Shown: in pieces, positions 27,476-37,477 of the stretch | Numbering within the stretch: position 1 is the stretch's first letter | How the letters are laid out: each line of letters begins with the position of its first letter | NCBI RefSeq assembly: GCF_002939185.1 | Contig: NZ_POVL01000006.1 | Span: 62,001-126,000 of the forward strand | Length of the DNA stretch: 64,000 nt | Origin: Enterobacter sichuanensis | GTDB lineage: Bacteria; Pseudomonadota; Gammaproteobacteria; Enterobacterales; Enterobacteriaceae | Direction of reading: 5' to 3' | The notes under the pieces: model-generated | What the model saw: only the letters and a program-made list of their open reading frames with translations | The model's database searches: none | Told to the model about the DNA's origin: nothing | Position numbers and translations under genes: made by a program

Positions 27476-28585
27476 TTATTTGGCGACCGAGGACGAACCG
27501 TCGGCGTGCCACTTAAAGACACCAAACTCAAATCCCTTCAGATCGCCTTTCTCATCCCAGTTCAGCGGCCCAATCACGGTGTTCGCCCCGTGCGCTTTTA
27601 AATCTTTCACCAGATCCAGCGGTTCTTTGCTGCCGGTACGATCCAGCGCCGTCGCCAGAGACTGTACGGCGGCGTAAGTGATCCAGACGTACGGACCGCT
27701 CGGATCTTTTTTCTGCGCCTTGAGCGCATCAACGATAGCCTTGTTGGCCGGATCCTGGTCATAGCGTTTTGGCATCGTCACCAGCATGCCTTCGGCGGCA
27801 TCACCCGCAATGTTAGACAGGGAGGCGTTACCCACGCCTTCCGGCCCCATAAACTGGGTTTTCAACCCTACCGAACGCGCCTGACGCAGCATTTGCCCCA
27901 TTTCCGGGTAGTAGCCACCGTAGTAAACGAAGTCGATATTCTCTTTTTGCAGACGGGCAATCAGCGCGGAGAAGTCTTTCTCACCGGCGGTAATACCGTC
28001 GAAGAAGACGATGTTTGCGCCGCCTTTTTTCAGGCCGTCCTGAACGGAACGCGCCAGGCCTTCGCCATACTGTTGTTTGTCATGAATAATGGCGATGCGC
28101 TGTGGCTTGACGTTTTCGAGGATAAATTTGGCGGCAGTCGGCCCCTGAGAGGAGTCCAGACCGGCGGTACGCATAATGTGCTGATAGCCGCGCTGGGTCA
28201 GCTCCGGGTTGGTCGCACCGGGGGTGATCATCAGAATGCCTTCATCTTCGTAGATATCAGACGCCGGCTGGGTGGAGGATGAGCACAGATGGCCGATCAC
28301 GTACTGGATGCCATCGTTGACGATTTTGTTAGCGACCGCGACGGCCTGTTTCGGATCGCAGGCGTCGTCATATTCCACGCCTACCAGCTTGTCGCCTTTG
28401 ATGCCGCCTTTGGCGTTGATGTCTTTGATGGCCTGGCGCGCACCGTTGAACTCCATGTCACCCCACTGAGCAACAGGACCGGACATCGCCCCTACAACCG
28501 CAACTTTAATGTCCTCCGCCATAGCGGCATGCGAGATCGACAGTGCGACCATCCCCGCGAGTATCGTCTTCGCGTTCCTTTTCAT
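27476..28585 (-). CDS. livK: Leucine-specific periplasmic binding protein
   Basis: 369 residues. Signal peptide of about 23 residues ([18 protein letters not shown] then HAAMA), mature [14 protein letters not shown]. Type I periplasmic binding fold; the pair of cysteines in DDACDPKQ and IGHLCSSST forms the conserved disulphide. Binds leucine and hands it to LivHM. Assigned as LivK rather than LivJ by its place at the head of livHMGF and by [12 protein letters not shown]. Probably Lrp- and leucine-controlled. Confidence 0.95.
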   Translation of the reverse strand: MKRNAKTILAGMVALSISHAAMAEDIKVAVVGAMSGPVAQWGDMEFNGARQAIKDINAKGGIKGDKLVGVEYDDACDPKQAVAVANKIVNDGIQYVIGHLCSSSTQPASDIYEDEGILMITPGATNPELTQRGYQHIMRTAGLDSSQGPTAAKFILENVKPQRIAIIHDKQQYGEGLARSVQDGLKKGGANIVFFDGITAGEKDFSALIARLQKENIDFVYYGGYYPEMGQMLRQARSVGLKTQFMGPEGVGNASLSNIAGDAAEGMLVTMPKRYDQDPANKAIVDALKAQKKDPSGPYVWITYAAVQSLATALDRTGSKEPLDLVKDLKAHGANTVIGPLNWDEKGDLKGFEFGVFKWHADGSSSVAK

Positions 28586-29009
28586 CTCTGAATCCCCATT
28601 CGTGATGTCGTGTTTATATTTTGTTTTATTATGGTTAAAAAGCATTCTGTACTTTTAATGAACAACGCTATTTTTACCAGTGCCTTTAATGGTTTAGCGC
28701 AGTTTTTTGTCAAAAACCAGACTAAAATCTCTATTTTTCAGGCGATTAAGCAAAGATAATATTCTGAAATCAGGCAGAGATAAACAACTAAAAGTGCAGT
28801 TTGCAGCATAAAATAACGGTACAAAGCGCCGAATAAATCACTACCATTCAGGTTAAAATTCTGCTTATTTTTCGATCCATGTGTTTTCAATCTGCCCATT
28901 GCGTTGTCAAAAAACTAATCACCTGGCGAATGAGAATAAAAAGAGGAAGCCGCTGAGCGAATAAATTGAGTACACTGCCCCTACTCAATTTGATTTGGAC
29001 AAGTGGCTA
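28586..29009. other. Gene-free AT-rich gap between livK and panZ
   Basis: 424 bases with divergent promoters expected for livK (minus) and panZ (plus). It is rich in A/T runs, consistent with the Lrp control known for liv genes in E. coli. No open frame, hairpin or repeat that I could support was found. Confidence 0.6.
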
Positions 29010-29399
29010 ATGAAACTGACTATCGTGCGTCTGGTGACCTTTAGCGACCAGGATCATATCGACCTGGGCAAGATCTGGCCGGAATATTCCCCTTCGTCGC
29101 TACGCGTCGATGAGACCCACCGCATTTATGCCGCGCGCTTCAACGAGCGCCTGCTGGCTGCGGTTCGCGTGACGCTAAGCGGGACAGAAGGGGCGCTGGA
29201 CTCATTGCGCGTACGTGACGTTACCCGTCGTCGCGGTGTAGGACAGTACTTAATTGAAGAAGTGATTCGCACAAACCCGAATGTGACCTCATGGTGGATG
29301 GCCGACGTGGGGGTAGAAGACCGCGGTGTGATGGCGGCATTTATGCAGGCGTTAGGGTTTACGGCGCAGGAGAGCGGGTGGGAGAAGCGCCAGAGTTGA
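29010..29399 (+). CDS. panZ: PanD maturation factor and regulator PanZ (PanM)
   Basis: 129 residues, GNAT fold: SLRVRDVTRRRGVGQYLIEEV holds the CoA loop (RRRGVGQ). It binds pro-PanD in an acetyl-CoA-dependent way, promotes its self-cleavage to active aspartate decarboxylase, and limits CoA synthesis. ATG 29010 chosen by match to MKLTIxRL; the upstream TTG start is not conserved. The ribosome site is weak. Its place between livK and livJ matches E. coli yhhK. Confidence 0.94.
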   Translation: MKLTIVRLVTFSDQDHIDLGKIWPEYSPSSLRVDETHRIYAARFNERLLAAVRVTLSGTEGALDSLRVRDVTRRRGVGQYLIEEVIRTNPNVTSWWMADVGVEDRGVMAAFMQALGFTAQESGWEKRQS

Positions 29400-29402
29400 T
29401 AT

Positions 29403-29453
29403 GTGCGGCCTGATGCCCTCACCCCGGCCCTCTCCCACAGGGAGAGGGAGAAA
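29403..29453. repeat. CCCTCTCCC-type palindromic repeat, copy 4
   Basis: GTGCGGCCTGATGCCCTCAC then CCCTCTCCC-ACA-GGGAGAGGG and AGAAAACA. Nearly identical to copies 3 and 5. Again abuts a terminator, this time that of livJ. Confidence 0.88.
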
Positions 29454-29485
29454 ACATTAAAAAAGGCAACTTACGTTGCCTTTTT
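29454..29485 (-). terminator. Terminator of livJ (and panZ)
   Basis: AAAGGCAAC / GTTGCCTTT with TTAC loop; T-rich on both strands, so likely bidirectional between converging panZ and livJ. Confidence 0.88.
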
Positions 29486-29489
29486 GCTT

Positions 29490-30590
29490 TTATTTGGCGT
29501 CCGTCGCCGTGCCGTTAGCATGCCAGTCAAACACGCCGAACTCGAAGCCCTTCAGATCGCCCTTCGCGTCCCAGGAGAGAGGCCCCATAACGGTCTCGAC
29601 GGTGTTCGCTTTCAGCCAGGTGGCAATTTCAGCTGGATCGGCTGACTGGTTCAGGCCCGCCTGCAGAGACTGCAGCGCCGCGTAGGTGGTCCAGACGAAC
29701 GCGCCGCTTGGATCCTGTTTCTTCGCCTTGATGGCATCAACGATAGGTTTGTTCGCAGGGACCTGGTCGTAGTTCTTCGGCTTGGTCACCAGCAGGCCTT
29801 CCGCAGACTCACCCGCGATGTTAGACAGGGAAACGTTCGCCACCCCTTCTGGTCCCATAAACTGGGTTTTCAGACCGGCCGCGCGTGCCTGACGCAGGAT
29901 CTGGCCCATTTCCGGGTGGTAGCCACCGTAGTAAACGAAGTCGATATTCTCTTTCTTCAGACGCGCAACCAGCGTGGAGAAGTCTTTCTCGCCAGCAGTG
30001 ATCCCGTCGAAGAAGACGACGTTCGCATTTCCTTTCTTCAGACCCTCCTGCACCGCACGCGCCAGACCTTCACCGTACTGCTGTTTATCGTGAACAATGG
30101 CGATACGCTGCGGCTTCACTTTTTCAAGAATGTATTTTGCCGCGGTTGGACCCTGGTCAGAATCCAGACCGGTGGTACGCAGGGTCAGCTTGTAGCCGCG
30201 TGCGGTCAGCTCCGGTGCGGTCGCCGCCGGGGTGATCATCAGAATCCCTTCGTCTTCGTAGATGTCAGACGCAGGCTGCGTAGAGGAAGAACACAGGTGA
30301 CCGATAACGTATTTGATCCCGTCGTTCACCACTTTGTTCGCGACCGCGACCGCTTGTTTCGGGTCACAGGCATCATCATATTTTACGATCTGCAGTTTTT
30401 CGCCCTTGATACCGCCCTTAGCGTTAATGTCTGCAACCGCCTGTTCTGCGCCAGTAAACTCCTGGTCGCCGTACTGCGCTACCGGACCGGACATCGCGCC
30501 TACCACAGCCACTTTGATGTCTGCCTGTGCCATGGTGCTGAATGCCAACGCGATACATCCTGCCAGTAACGCTTTACCCTTCATGTTCAT
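29490..30590 (-). CDS. livJ: Leu/Ile/Val-binding periplasmic protein
   Basis: 366 residues. Signal peptide of about 23 residues ([18 protein letters not shown] then TMAQA), mature [20 protein letters not shown]. Same fold and disulphide as LivK, and about 75-80 per cent like it by eye. Broad specificity for leucine, isoleucine and valine. Start ATG 30590 aligns with E. coli; the frame continues to 30605. Monocistronic, with its own terminator. Confidence 0.95.
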   Translation of the reverse strand: MNMKGKALLAGCIALAFSTMAQADIKVAVVGAMSGPVAQYGDQEFTGAEQAVADINAKGGIKGEKLQIVKYDDACDPKQAVAVANKVVNDGIKYVIGHLCSSSTQPASDIYEDEGILMITPAATAPELTARGYKLTLRTTGLDSDQGPTAAKYILEKVKPQRIAIVHDKQQYGEGLARAVQEGLKKGNANVVFFDGITAGEKDFSTLVARLKKENIDFVYYGGYHPEMGQILRQARAAGLKTQFMGPEGVANVSLSNIAGESAEGLLVTKPKNYDQVPANKPIVDAIKAKKQDPSGAFVWTTYAALQSLQAGLNQSADPAEIATWLKANTVETVMGPLSWDAKGDLKGFEFGVFDWHANGTATDAK

Positions 30591-30753
30591 CCTGAGATTC
30601 CCCATTATTATGGTTATTACGATTGTTGTGATGTTGTTGTGCAGCGCTTTATTTCAGTTATAGGTGTGCTGTTCGCGCTTTTTCAGCATACTCTGCTAAA
30701 ACATACCCCATTTTTATGATTTTGGAATAGCAAATTTGAAATGAATATATGAT

Positions 30754-30780
30754 AAGCCCGGCAGGGTGTTCTGCCGGGCA
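30754..30780 (-). terminator. Stem-loop downstream of the PuuE-like transaminase gene
   Basis: GCCCGGCAG / CTGCCGGGC (30756-30779), eight bases after the stop of the transaminase. On the minus strand it is followed by TTATCATAT, so the U-tract is weak. Confidence 0.7.
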
Positions 30781-30787
30781 TGTGGCT

Positions 30788-32053
30788 TTAACGTGTCAGC
30801 GACGCGGAGATAATGTCCAGCGCTTTACGGAACTGCACCTCGGGGATCGTCAGCGGATAGAGGAAGCGAATGACGTTGCCGTACACGCCGCAGCTCAGAA
30901 GCAGCAAACCTTCCTGCAATGCACGCTCCTGAACCTGGCGGGTAAATTCCGGCGAAGGCTGACCCGTTTGCGGGTCGTTAAACTCCACCGCCACCATCGA
31001 GCCCTGCGAGCGAATATCCGCGATATACGGGCAGTGTTCCTTCGCTTTGTTCAGCACCTCCACCAGGTGATGGCCAAGATGCGCCGAGCGGGTGCAGAGG
31101 TCTTCTTCATCAATCACATCCAGCACGGCATGAGCCGCGGCAATCGCCAGCGGGTTCCCCGCGTAGGTGCCACCCAGCCCGCCAGGCGCAGGCGCATCCA
31201 TCACCTCAGCACGACCCGACACCGCCGAGAGCGGCATCCCGCCCGCCAGGCTTTTCGCCATGGTGATCAGATCCGGCTTCACGCAGTGGTGCTCCATTGA
31301 GAACAGCTTGCCGGTGCGGGCGAAACCGCTTTGCACCTCGTCGGCAATCAGCAAAATACCGTGGGTATCGCAAAGGGTGCGCAGGGCCTGCATAAAATCA
31401 GCCGGGGCGATGTTGAAACCGCCCTCCCCCTGAACCGGTTCGAGAATAATCGCCGCAACCTGATCCGGGGCGATATCCGCTTTAAAGATGCGTTCCAGGC
31501 TCTTTAGCGCCTCCGCGGTGCTGACGCCATGCAGTTCATTCGGATACTGGGCGTGATAAACCGAGCCGGGGAAAGGGCCAAAGCCGAGCTTGTACGGTGC
31601 GACTTTGCCGGTCAGCGCCATGGTCATAAAGGTACGGCCGTGGAACGCGCCGCCGAAGGTGATAAGGCCAGGACGTCTGGTAAAGGCGCGGGCAATTTTT
31701 ACGGCGTTTTCCACCGCTTCTGCGCCCGTCGAGAAGAACGCCGTTTTCGCCGGGCCGTCAATGGGCACGCGTGCGTTGATACGCTCGGCAAGCGACACAT
31801 AGCCTTCATACGGCACAATCTGGTAAGCCGTATGGGTAAAGGCGTGGAGTTGTTTTTCGATGGCGGCAATGACCTTTGGATGCCGATGGCCGGTATTCAG
31901 CACCGCGATCCCCGCAGCAAAGTCGATGTACTCGTTGCCCTCGATGTCCCACACCGTGGCGTTCTCCGCTTTATCGGCATAGAAGTTACACATCACGCCG
32001 ATGCCGCGCGGCGTCGCCTGTAAACGCCGGTCGTTGAGTTCGTTATTTTTCAC
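30788..32053 (-). CDS. 4-Aminobutyrate aminotransferase, PuuE/GabT type
   Basis: 421 residues. PLP enzyme of class III; converts 4-aminobutyrate and 2-oxoglutarate to succinate semialdehyde and glutamate, as judged by family. Motifs: STGAEAVENAVK phosphate loop, IIADEV-type LLIADEVQSG with Asp238, and the PLP lysine Lys267 in TMAKSLAGG. It resembles E. coli PuuE more than GabT (MCNFYADKAENAT, APYKLGFGPFPGSVYH). Start is GTG at 32053 with GGGG upstream. No puu or gab neighbours; it lies between livJ and rpoH, where K-12 has no gene. Confidence 0.88.
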   Translation of the reverse strand: MKNNELNDRRLQATPRGIGVMCNFYADKAENATVWDIEGNEYIDFAAGIAVLNTGHRHPKVIAAIEKQLHAFTHTAYQIVPYEGYVSLAERINARVPIDGPAKTAFFSTGAEAVENAVKIARAFTRRPGLITFGGAFHGRTFMTMALTGKVAPYKLGFGPFPGSVYHAQYPNELHGVSTAEALKSLERIFKADIAPDQVAAIILEPVQGEGGFNIAPADFMQALRTLCDTHGILLIADEVQSGFARTGKLFSMEHHCVKPDLITMAKSLAGGMPLSAVSGRAEVMDAPAPGGLGGTYAGNPLAIAAAHAVLDVIDEEDLCTRSAHLGHHLVEVLNKAKEHCPYIADIRSQGSMVAVEFNDPQTGQPSPEFTRQVQERALQEGLLLLSCGVYGNVIRFLYPLTIPEVQFRKALDIISASLTR

Positions 32054-32133
32054 CCTGTCCCCCTGAGAAAGTCGCCTGCTTAGCGCATCAGTAAGTGTTT
32101 GCCAGGGGGCGGAAATTCGCCAGAGCGGGCGCT

Positions 32134-32170
32134 AAAAAAACAAAACCCCCGGACTTGGCATCCAGGGGTT
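32134..32170 (-). terminator. Terminator of rpoH
   Basis: On the minus strand ACCCCTGGA / TCCGGGGGT (one G-U pair) is followed by TTTGTTTTTTT. It begins 21 bases after the rpoH stop. Confidence 0.9.
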
Positions 32171-32190
32171 CTCGTCATACTTCGCGGAAA

Positions 32191-33048
32191 TTACGCTTCG
32201 ATAGCGGCGCGAAGTTTTTTCATGGCGTTCTTTTCAAGCTGACGCACACGTTCAGCGGAGACGCCGTAGCGGTCGGCCAGCTCCTGCAGCGTGGACTTGT
32301 TGTCTTCGTCCAGCCAGCGGGCGCGGATAATATCCTGGCTACGCTCGTCCAGGCCTTCCATCGCATAGCTCAGCTTGTTCGCGGCCTGATCTTCCCAGTT
32401 ATCCTCTTCGATGCCGTCAGCAAAGTTAGAGGTCTTATCCTGCAGATACAGAACCGGCGCCATTGGCTGGCTGTCGGAAGCATCGTCGTCAGAGGACATA
32501 TCAAAAGTCATGTCCTGCGCGGCCATACGGGATTCCATCTCACGCACGTCTTTACTGGATACGCCCAGCTCGCGCGCCACCATTTCGACTTCATCCTGAT
32601 TGAACCAGCCCAGACGCTGCTTGGTTTTACGCAGGTTAAAGAACAGTTTGCGTTGCGCTTTTGTTGTGGCGACTTTCACGATACGCCAGTTGCGCAGCAC
32701 GTATTCGTGAATCTCTGCTTTGATCCAGTGCACAGCGAAGGAGACCAGTCGCACACCCACTTCCGGGTTAAAGCGACGCACAGCCTTCATCAGACCGATG
32801 TTACCTTCCTGAATCAAGTCCGCCTGCGGCAGGCCATAGCCCGCGTAATTACGAGCAATGTGAACAACAAAGCGCAGGTGAGACAGGATCAGCTTTTTCG
32901 CTGCTTCCAGATCGCCCTGGTAATGCAGCTTTTCAGCAAGCTCCTTTTCTTCCTCGGCCGTTAACATCGGCCAGGTGTTCGCAGCCCGGATATACGATTC
33001 CAGGTTACCAACAGGGGCTAAAGCTAAAGTTTGCATTTCTTTGGTCAT
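32191..33048 (-). CDS. rpoH: RNA polymerase heat-shock sigma factor (sigma-32)
   Basis: 285 residues. Region 2 is [35 protein letters not shown]'s conserved core with the RpoH box QRKLFFNLR around 131-139; region 4 helix-turn-helix is [19 protein letters not shown]. Directs transcription of heat-shock genes; levels are set by DnaK/FtsH and by an mRNA thermosensor at the start region, whose coding bases here resemble E. coli closely. ATG 33048. A sigma-E promoter and DnaA box lie upstream. Confidence 0.98.
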   Translation of the reverse strand: MTKEMQTLALAPVGNLESYIRAANTWPMLTAEEEKELAEKLHYQGDLEAAKKLILSHLRFVVHIARNYAGYGLPQADLIQEGNIGLMKAVRRFNPEVGVRLVSFAVHWIKAEIHEYVLRNWRIVKVATTKAQRKLFFNLRKTKQRLGWFNQDEVEMVARELGVSSKDVREMESRMAAQDMTFDMSSDDDASDSQPMAPVLYLQDKTSNFADGIEEDNWEDQAANKLSYAMEGLDERSQDIIRARWLDEDNKSTLQELADRYGVSAERVRQLEKNAMKKLRAAIEA

Positions 33049-33144
33049 TCATTCCTCTCAATGTTTCTTCTGGTCCTGGTTGTCCCCGTCAGGCAACAAC
33101 CATGCCAAAGCGTTTGAGCAACGAGATTAGCATTCACTCTTTTA

Positions 33145-33172
33145 TCAGACAGTGATTTTATCCACAAGTTCC
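33145..33172 (-). promoter_or_regulatory. Sigma-E promoter (P3-like) of rpoH
   Basis: On the minus strand GGAACTT, exactly 16 bases, then TCTGA: a perfect sigma-E arrangement about 100 bases upstream of rpoH. It corresponds to the E. coli rpoH P3 promoter used at lethal temperature. Confidence 0.9.
33158..33166 (+). promoter_or_regulatory. DnaA box within the rpoH promoter
   Basis: TTATCCACA, the high-affinity DnaA 9-mer, lies in the spacer of the sigma-E promoter. DnaA repression at this place is known in E. coli rpoH. Confidence 0.8.
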
Positions 33173-33299
33173 AGGTGCAACGGTGAATAAATTACGCACA
33201 AAATGTGACATGGAGATGATAACAGGGGAAGTGACAACAGGGACGCTTTCCCTGCAGAGCGAACATCTCGGTGCAGGGAAAGATTATATCACGCTTTTC

Positions 33300-34355
33300 T
33301 TAGTCGGGAGTAAAGTGGCGTAAATGTTGAACGGTTGCCAGCCAGGCGGCCACCCACCCGATCATCGAGCACACCAGCAGCAGCAGCAGGCACTCATCGA
33401 ACCCTAAGCCACTGATATCAAACTTCGTTCCGAAAACCTGCGCAACTTCAGTCACGGCAGAGGAAAGCCGCATCACCAAAATTTCTGACAATATCAGTGA
33501 AAGAAATGCGCCGGAAAACCCGAGCAGTGCGCCGCCGTAAAGGAACGGTCGGAGGATGAAGCCATCCGTCGCACCAATCAGTTTCTGCACGTTGATGGTA
33601 TCGCGACGGGCGAAGATGCTCAGGCGCACGCTGTTGCCGATGACCAGGAAGACCGCCGCCACCATCAGCACGCCAATCATCGCCGCCACACGCCCGACCA
33701 GGCCGGTCAGAGCAGAAAGACGCGCAAACCAGCTGTCATCCATGCGCACTTCGTCAATGCCTTTAATGCGGGTAATGCGATCGCGCAGGGTGTTAAGGGA
33801 ATCGGTACCCTGGAAATCCAGCTTCGGGATCACCACCGCCACGGCAGGCAGCGGGTTCTCTTCAAGCATATCCAGCGCACCGCCAAAGCCTGACCAGTTG
33901 CGGAACTCGCCCAGCGCGTCTTCACGCGAGAGATAATTAACCTTCTCCACGCCCTGCTCGGCCTGAATTTGCCCGACCACCTGCGCCGCCGCGTTATCGT
34001 CGAGCGCTTTATCCAGATAGACCGTAATCTGCGGAGAAGGATAATACTGTGAAGCCGCCTGGTTAACGTTCTTATAAACCATATAACAGACGCTTGGCAG
34101 CGTGAGGGAGATGGCAATCACCATCACCGTCAGGAACGTCGCCAGTGGTTTGCTTTTCAGGTCCTGCAGCGCGCCGTGGAAGGCGTAGCGTACCTGCTCG
34201 TTGAACACGTTGGTTTTGCGGGAAGCCGGCTTAGGCGCGGCCTTCTGGCGCTTCGGCGCATTACGATTACCGTCACCCCCGCTCTGCGGCTTGCGGAAAC
34301 GGTCTAACCGGTTGCCAAACTGCCGAATCTGGTTCATTGCATCACGCTTATTCAC
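33300..34355 (-). CDS. ftsX: Cell-division ABC-type protein FtsX
   Basis: 351 residues. A basic cytosolic N-terminus (to about 70), then four membrane helices with a large periplasmic loop (about 95-220, [14 protein letters not shown]...) that activates EnvC and the amidases. With FtsE it couples ATP hydrolysis to septal peptidoglycan splitting. Start is GTG at 34355, overlapping the ftsE stop by eight bases. Last gene of ftsYEX. Confidence 0.97.
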   Translation of the reverse strand: MNKRDAMNQIRQFGNRLDRFRKPQSGGDGNRNAPKRQKAAPKPASRKTNVFNEQVRYAFHGALQDLKSKPLATFLTVMVIAISLTLPSVCYMVYKNVNQAASQYYPSPQITVYLDKALDDNAAAQVVGQIQAEQGVEKVNYLSREDALGEFRNWSGFGGALDMLEENPLPAVAVVIPKLDFQGTDSLNTLRDRITRIKGIDEVRMDDSWFARLSALTGLVGRVAAMIGVLMVAAVFLVIGNSVRLSIFARRDTINVQKLIGATDGFILRPFLYGGALLGFSGAFLSLILSEILVMRLSSAVTEVAQVFGTKFDISGLGFDECLLLLLVCSMIGWVAAWLATVQHLRHFTPD

Positions 34356-35013
34356 CGTGGCCTCCGTGCAAATGACCGTCGCTCAGGGTTAGCATGCGGT
34401 ACGAACGACGGGAAATGAGCCCGATATCGTGCGTCGCCATCAATACGGTGACCCCCACGCGGTTAAATTCCTCAAACAGACGCAAAATCCCTTCGGACAG
34501 GGCATCGTCCAGGTTACCGGTCGGTTCATCCGCCAGCAGTACCGCAGGCTTATTCACCACCGCACGGGCAATGCCCACACGCTGCTGTTCACCGCCGGAG
34601 AGCTGGATCGGGAAGTTCTTCGCTTTGTCCAGCAGCCCGACCTTATCCAGCGCCGCAGAGACGCGACGGCGGATATCGTCATAGCTGGCACCGGCAATAA
34701 TCAGCGGAATGGCCACGTTATCGAAAACGGTGCGATCCATCAGCAGGTGGTGGTCCTGGAAAATCATGCCGATCTGCCGACGCAGGAACGGCACTTCGCG
34801 GTTTTTCAGGCGGCTGATCTCATGGCCGCCGAAAAAGATTTTCCCGGCGCTTGGCCGCTCGATCCCACAGATAAGCTTGAGCAGGGTACTTTTCCCCGCG
34901 CCGGAATGGCCGGTCAGGAATGCCATCTCGCCCGGCTGCAGGTGGAATGTCACCCCCTGCAGCGCTTGTCTCCCACCGAGATAGGCCTTGCTGACGTGTT
35001 CAAAGCGAATCAT
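34348..35013 (-). CDS. ftsE: Cell-division ATP-binding protein FtsE
   Basis: 221 residues. Walker [10 protein letters not shown] (about 36-44), signature [13 protein letters not shown], Walker [15 protein letters not shown]-loop MATHDIGL. Forms a complex with FtsX. Two bases separate it from ftsY, so translation is coupled. Confidence 0.97.
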   Translation of the reverse strand: MIRFEHVSKAYLGGRQALQGVTFHLQPGEMAFLTGHSGAGKSTLLKLICGIERPSAGKIFFGGHEISRLKNREVPFLRRQIGMIFQDHHLLMDRTVFDNVAIPLIIAGASYDDIRRRVSAALDKVGLLDKAKNFPIQLSGGEQQRVGIARAVVNKPAVLLADEPTGNLDDALSEGILRLFEEFNRVGVTVLMATHDIGLISRRSYRMLTLSDGHLHGGHGE

Positions 35014-35015
35014 TG

Positions 35016-36479
35016 TTAGTCCTCTCGGGCAAATAATGCCTCAATAAAGTCGTCCGCTTTAAACGGACGTAAATCCTCAATACGCTCGCCCACACCGATG
35101 TAGCGGATAGGAATGCCGAACTGGTCAGCCACGGAGAAGATCACCCCGCCTTTCGCGGTGCCGTCCAGTTTGGTCAGCGTGATCCCCGTCAGTCCTACCG
35201 CTTCATGGAACAGCTTCGCCTGGCTGATGGCGTTCTGTCCGGTGCTGGCATCAATGGTCAGCATAATTTCATGCGGTGCGTCTTCGTCCAGCTTCTTCAT
35301 CACGCGGACGATTTTCTTCAACTCTTCCATCAGGTGCGATTTGTTCTGCAAACGGCCTGCAGTATCGGCAATCAGCACGTCCACGTTGCGCGCCTTCGCC
35401 GCCTGAATGGCGTCGAAGATCACGGATGCGGAGTCCGCGCCGGTATGCTGAGCAATCACCGGAATGTTATTGCGCTGGCCCCAGACCTGAAGCTGCTCAA
35501 CCGCTGCCGCACGGAAGGTATCGCCCGCCGCCAGCATCACTGATTTGCCCTGCTGCTCGAACTGACGCGCCAGCTTGCCGATGGTGGTGGTTTTGCCCAC
35601 GCCGTTCACGCCGACCATCAGAATAACAAATGGCGTTTTGCCTTCAATATTAAGCGGTTCGTCAACTTTTGCGAGAATTTCACCCATCTCGTCTTTCAGC
35701 AGGCCGTACAGCGCCTCGGCGTCACGCAATTGCTTGCGGCTCGCCCCTTCGGTCAGATTGGTGATGATCTTACGGGTGGTTTCTACCCCCACGTCCGCGA
35801 TCAGCAACTGTTCTTCCAGTTCTTCAAACAGATCGTCGTCGATCTTTTTGCCGCGGAACAGACTGATAAATCCGGAACCTAAGTTTTCTTTGGTCTTCAG
35901 CAGGCTGCGTTTCAGGCGAGCGAAGAAACCTTCTTTGGTCGGTTTTTCCTGCTCCTGGACAATCTCTTCGGTCTGCTCTGGCTCTTCCACCGGCACGACG
36001 ATAACCGCTTCTTCAGCGGCCTCTGCCGCCAGCGCCTGGGCTTCCAGCTCTTCGTCGGTCAGCTCAGGTTCGTTTTCGGCCTCTTCTTCCACCGCTTCAA
36101 CAATTTCAACGGTTTCCGCTTCGGCCTGCCACTCTTCGGCAGAAACGGCTTCGGCTTTCACCTCTTCCGGCAGCGGTAACTCTTCATGTTCGATAACGGC
36201 CTGTGGCGCGTCGGGGATCTCATCAACCACGACCGGTTCTGGCTTCTCGCTCTCCTGAACCTCTTCAGTGACCGCAACCACCTCTTCAGCGAAAGATTCG
36301 ATCTCTTCTTTGCTGTGCGCCGTTTCTTCCGCCTCGACAACCGCGGCGGTTTCTACAGGGGTTTCAGGCTGCGATTGCTCTTCAACGGCATGTTGCTCTT
36401 CGGTTTTCTGTTCTGTTTCTTGCTCTTTTTCACCGAAGCCCAGCCAGGAAAAGAAGCCACGTTTTTTTTGTTTTGCCAT
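35016..36479 (-). CDS. ftsY: Signal recognition particle receptor FtsY
   Basis: 487 residues. Residues 1-190 form a very acidic, Glu/Val/Ala-rich A domain after a basic amphipathic start (MAKQKKRGFFSWLGFGEK) that binds membrane. The NG GTPase domain follows from about 195: G1 GVNGVGKTTT at 290-299, DTAGR, TKLDGTAKGG, and a final RPFKADDFIEALF helix. Receives SRP-ribosome complexes at the inner membrane. Ten residues shorter than I recall for E. coli, within the A domain. Heads ftsYEX; divergent from rsmD. Confidence 0.98.
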   Translation of the reverse strand: MAKQKKRGFFSWLGFGEKEQETEQKTEEQHAVEEQSQPETPVETAAVVEAEETAHSKEEIESFAEEVVAVTEEVQESEKPEPVVVDEIPDAPQAVIEHEELPLPEEVKAEAVSAEEWQAEAETVEIVEAVEEEAENEPELTDEELEAQALAAEAAEEAVIVVPVEEPEQTEEIVQEQEKPTKEGFFARLKRSLLKTKENLGSGFISLFRGKKIDDDLFEELEEQLLIADVGVETTRKIITNLTEGASRKQLRDAEALYGLLKDEMGEILAKVDEPLNIEGKTPFVILMVGVNGVGKTTTIGKLARQFEQQGKSVMLAAGDTFRAAAVEQLQVWGQRNNIPVIAQHTGADSASVIFDAIQAAKARNVDVLIADTAGRLQNKSHLMEELKKIVRVMKKLDEDAPHEIMLTIDASTGQNAISQAKLFHEAVGLTGITLTKLDGTAKGGVIFSVADQFGIPIRYIGVGERIEDLRPFKADDFIEALFARED

Positions 36480-36606
36480 CTGCGACTACACTCCTCGCGG
36501 CGCTATATACATGGAAGCTAAAAAAATGATGAAATAGTCTAACACTTTACTTAATTGACATCACCGCCCGCAATCGCAGGCCAATTGTTAACAGAGCTTT
36601 CCTGAA

Positions 36607-37209
36607 ATGAAGAAACCCAACCGCGCCCCGGCCGGTCAAATTCGTATTATCGGTGGTCAGTGGCGAGGCCGGAAATTACCGGTGCCGGACAGCCCCGGTT
36701 TACGCCCCACCACCGACCGCGTGCGCGAAACGCTGTTTAACTGGCTGGCCCCGTCAATGGTCGACGCCCACTGTCTTGACTGCTTCGCCGGCAGCGGCGC
36801 ACTCGGGCTGGAAGCGCTGTCGCGCTATGCCGCCAGCGCCACGCTGCTGGAGATGGAGCGCGGTGTTGCGCAGACCTTGCAGCAGAATCTGGCGACGCTG
36901 AAAGCGAGCAACGCGAAAGTGGTGAACACCAACACCCTGAGCTTTCTGGCACAGAAGGGCACGCCGCATAACGTGGTGTTTGTCGACCCGCCGTTCCGTA
37001 AGGGTCTGCTGGAAGAGACGTTATCCCTGCTGGAGCAAAACGGCTGGCTGGCGGATGACGCATTAATTTACGTGGAAAGCGAAGTGGAAAACGGTTTACC
37101 CCCGGTTCCCGCCCACTGGGAACTGCACCGTGAGAAAGTGGCCGGTCAGGTCGCTTATCGTCTGTATCACCGTCAGGCACAAGGAGGATCCGATGCCGGT
37201 ACTGATTAA
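36607..37209 (+). CDS. rsmD: 16S rRNA (guanine966-N2)-methyltransferase
   Basis: 200 residues. SAM-binding Rossmann fold: LDCFAGSGALGLEALSRYA (motif I) and catalytic DPPF at 127-130 (VVFVDPPF). Methylates G966 of 16S rRNA in the small subunit. N-terminal IRIIGGQWRGRKLPVPD is conserved. The end overlaps yhhL by 17 bases. Confidence 0.97.
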   Translation: MKKPNRAPAGQIRIIGGQWRGRKLPVPDSPGLRPTTDRVRETLFNWLAPSMVDAHCLDCFAGSGALGLEALSRYAASATLLEMERGVAQTLQQNLATLKASNAKVVNTNTLSFLAQKGTPHNVVFVDPPFRKGLLEETLSLLEQNGWLADDALIYVESEVENGLPPVPAHWELHREKVAGQVAYRLYHRQAQGGSDAGTD

Positions 37210-37474
37210 TCTGGGACGTTTGTTGATGCTGGGCGTCTGGGCGTTTTTGCTTCTCAACCTGGTGCACCCGTTCCCGCGCCCGATGAATATTTTTGTTAAC
37301 GTCGCGCTGATTTTCACCTCGTTCATGCACGCCCTGCAGATGGTGATGCTGAAAAATGGCCTGCCGAAAGATGGCCCACAGATGACCGGCTGGCAGCAGC
37401 TGCGCGTCTTTATTTTCGGCGTGTTTGAACTGCTGGTGTGGATGAAGAAGTTTAAGGCGCAGGTGAAGAAGTAA
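37193..37474 (+). CDS. yhhL: DUF1145 inner-membrane protein YhhL
   Basis: 93 residues from ATG 37193, which has a strong AAGGAGG site inside the rsmD 3' end. Two or three membrane helices (INLGRLLMLGVWAFLLLNLV and IFVNVALIFTSFMHALQMVML) and a lysine-rich tail. No known function. Translationally coupled to rsmD. Followed by a palindromic repeat. Confidence 0.9.
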   Translation: MPVLINLGRLLMLGVWAFLLLNLVHPFPRPMNIFVNVALIFTSFMHALQMVMLKNGLPKDGPQMTGWQQLRVFIFGVFELLVWMKKFKAQVKK

Positions 37475-37477
37475 AGT

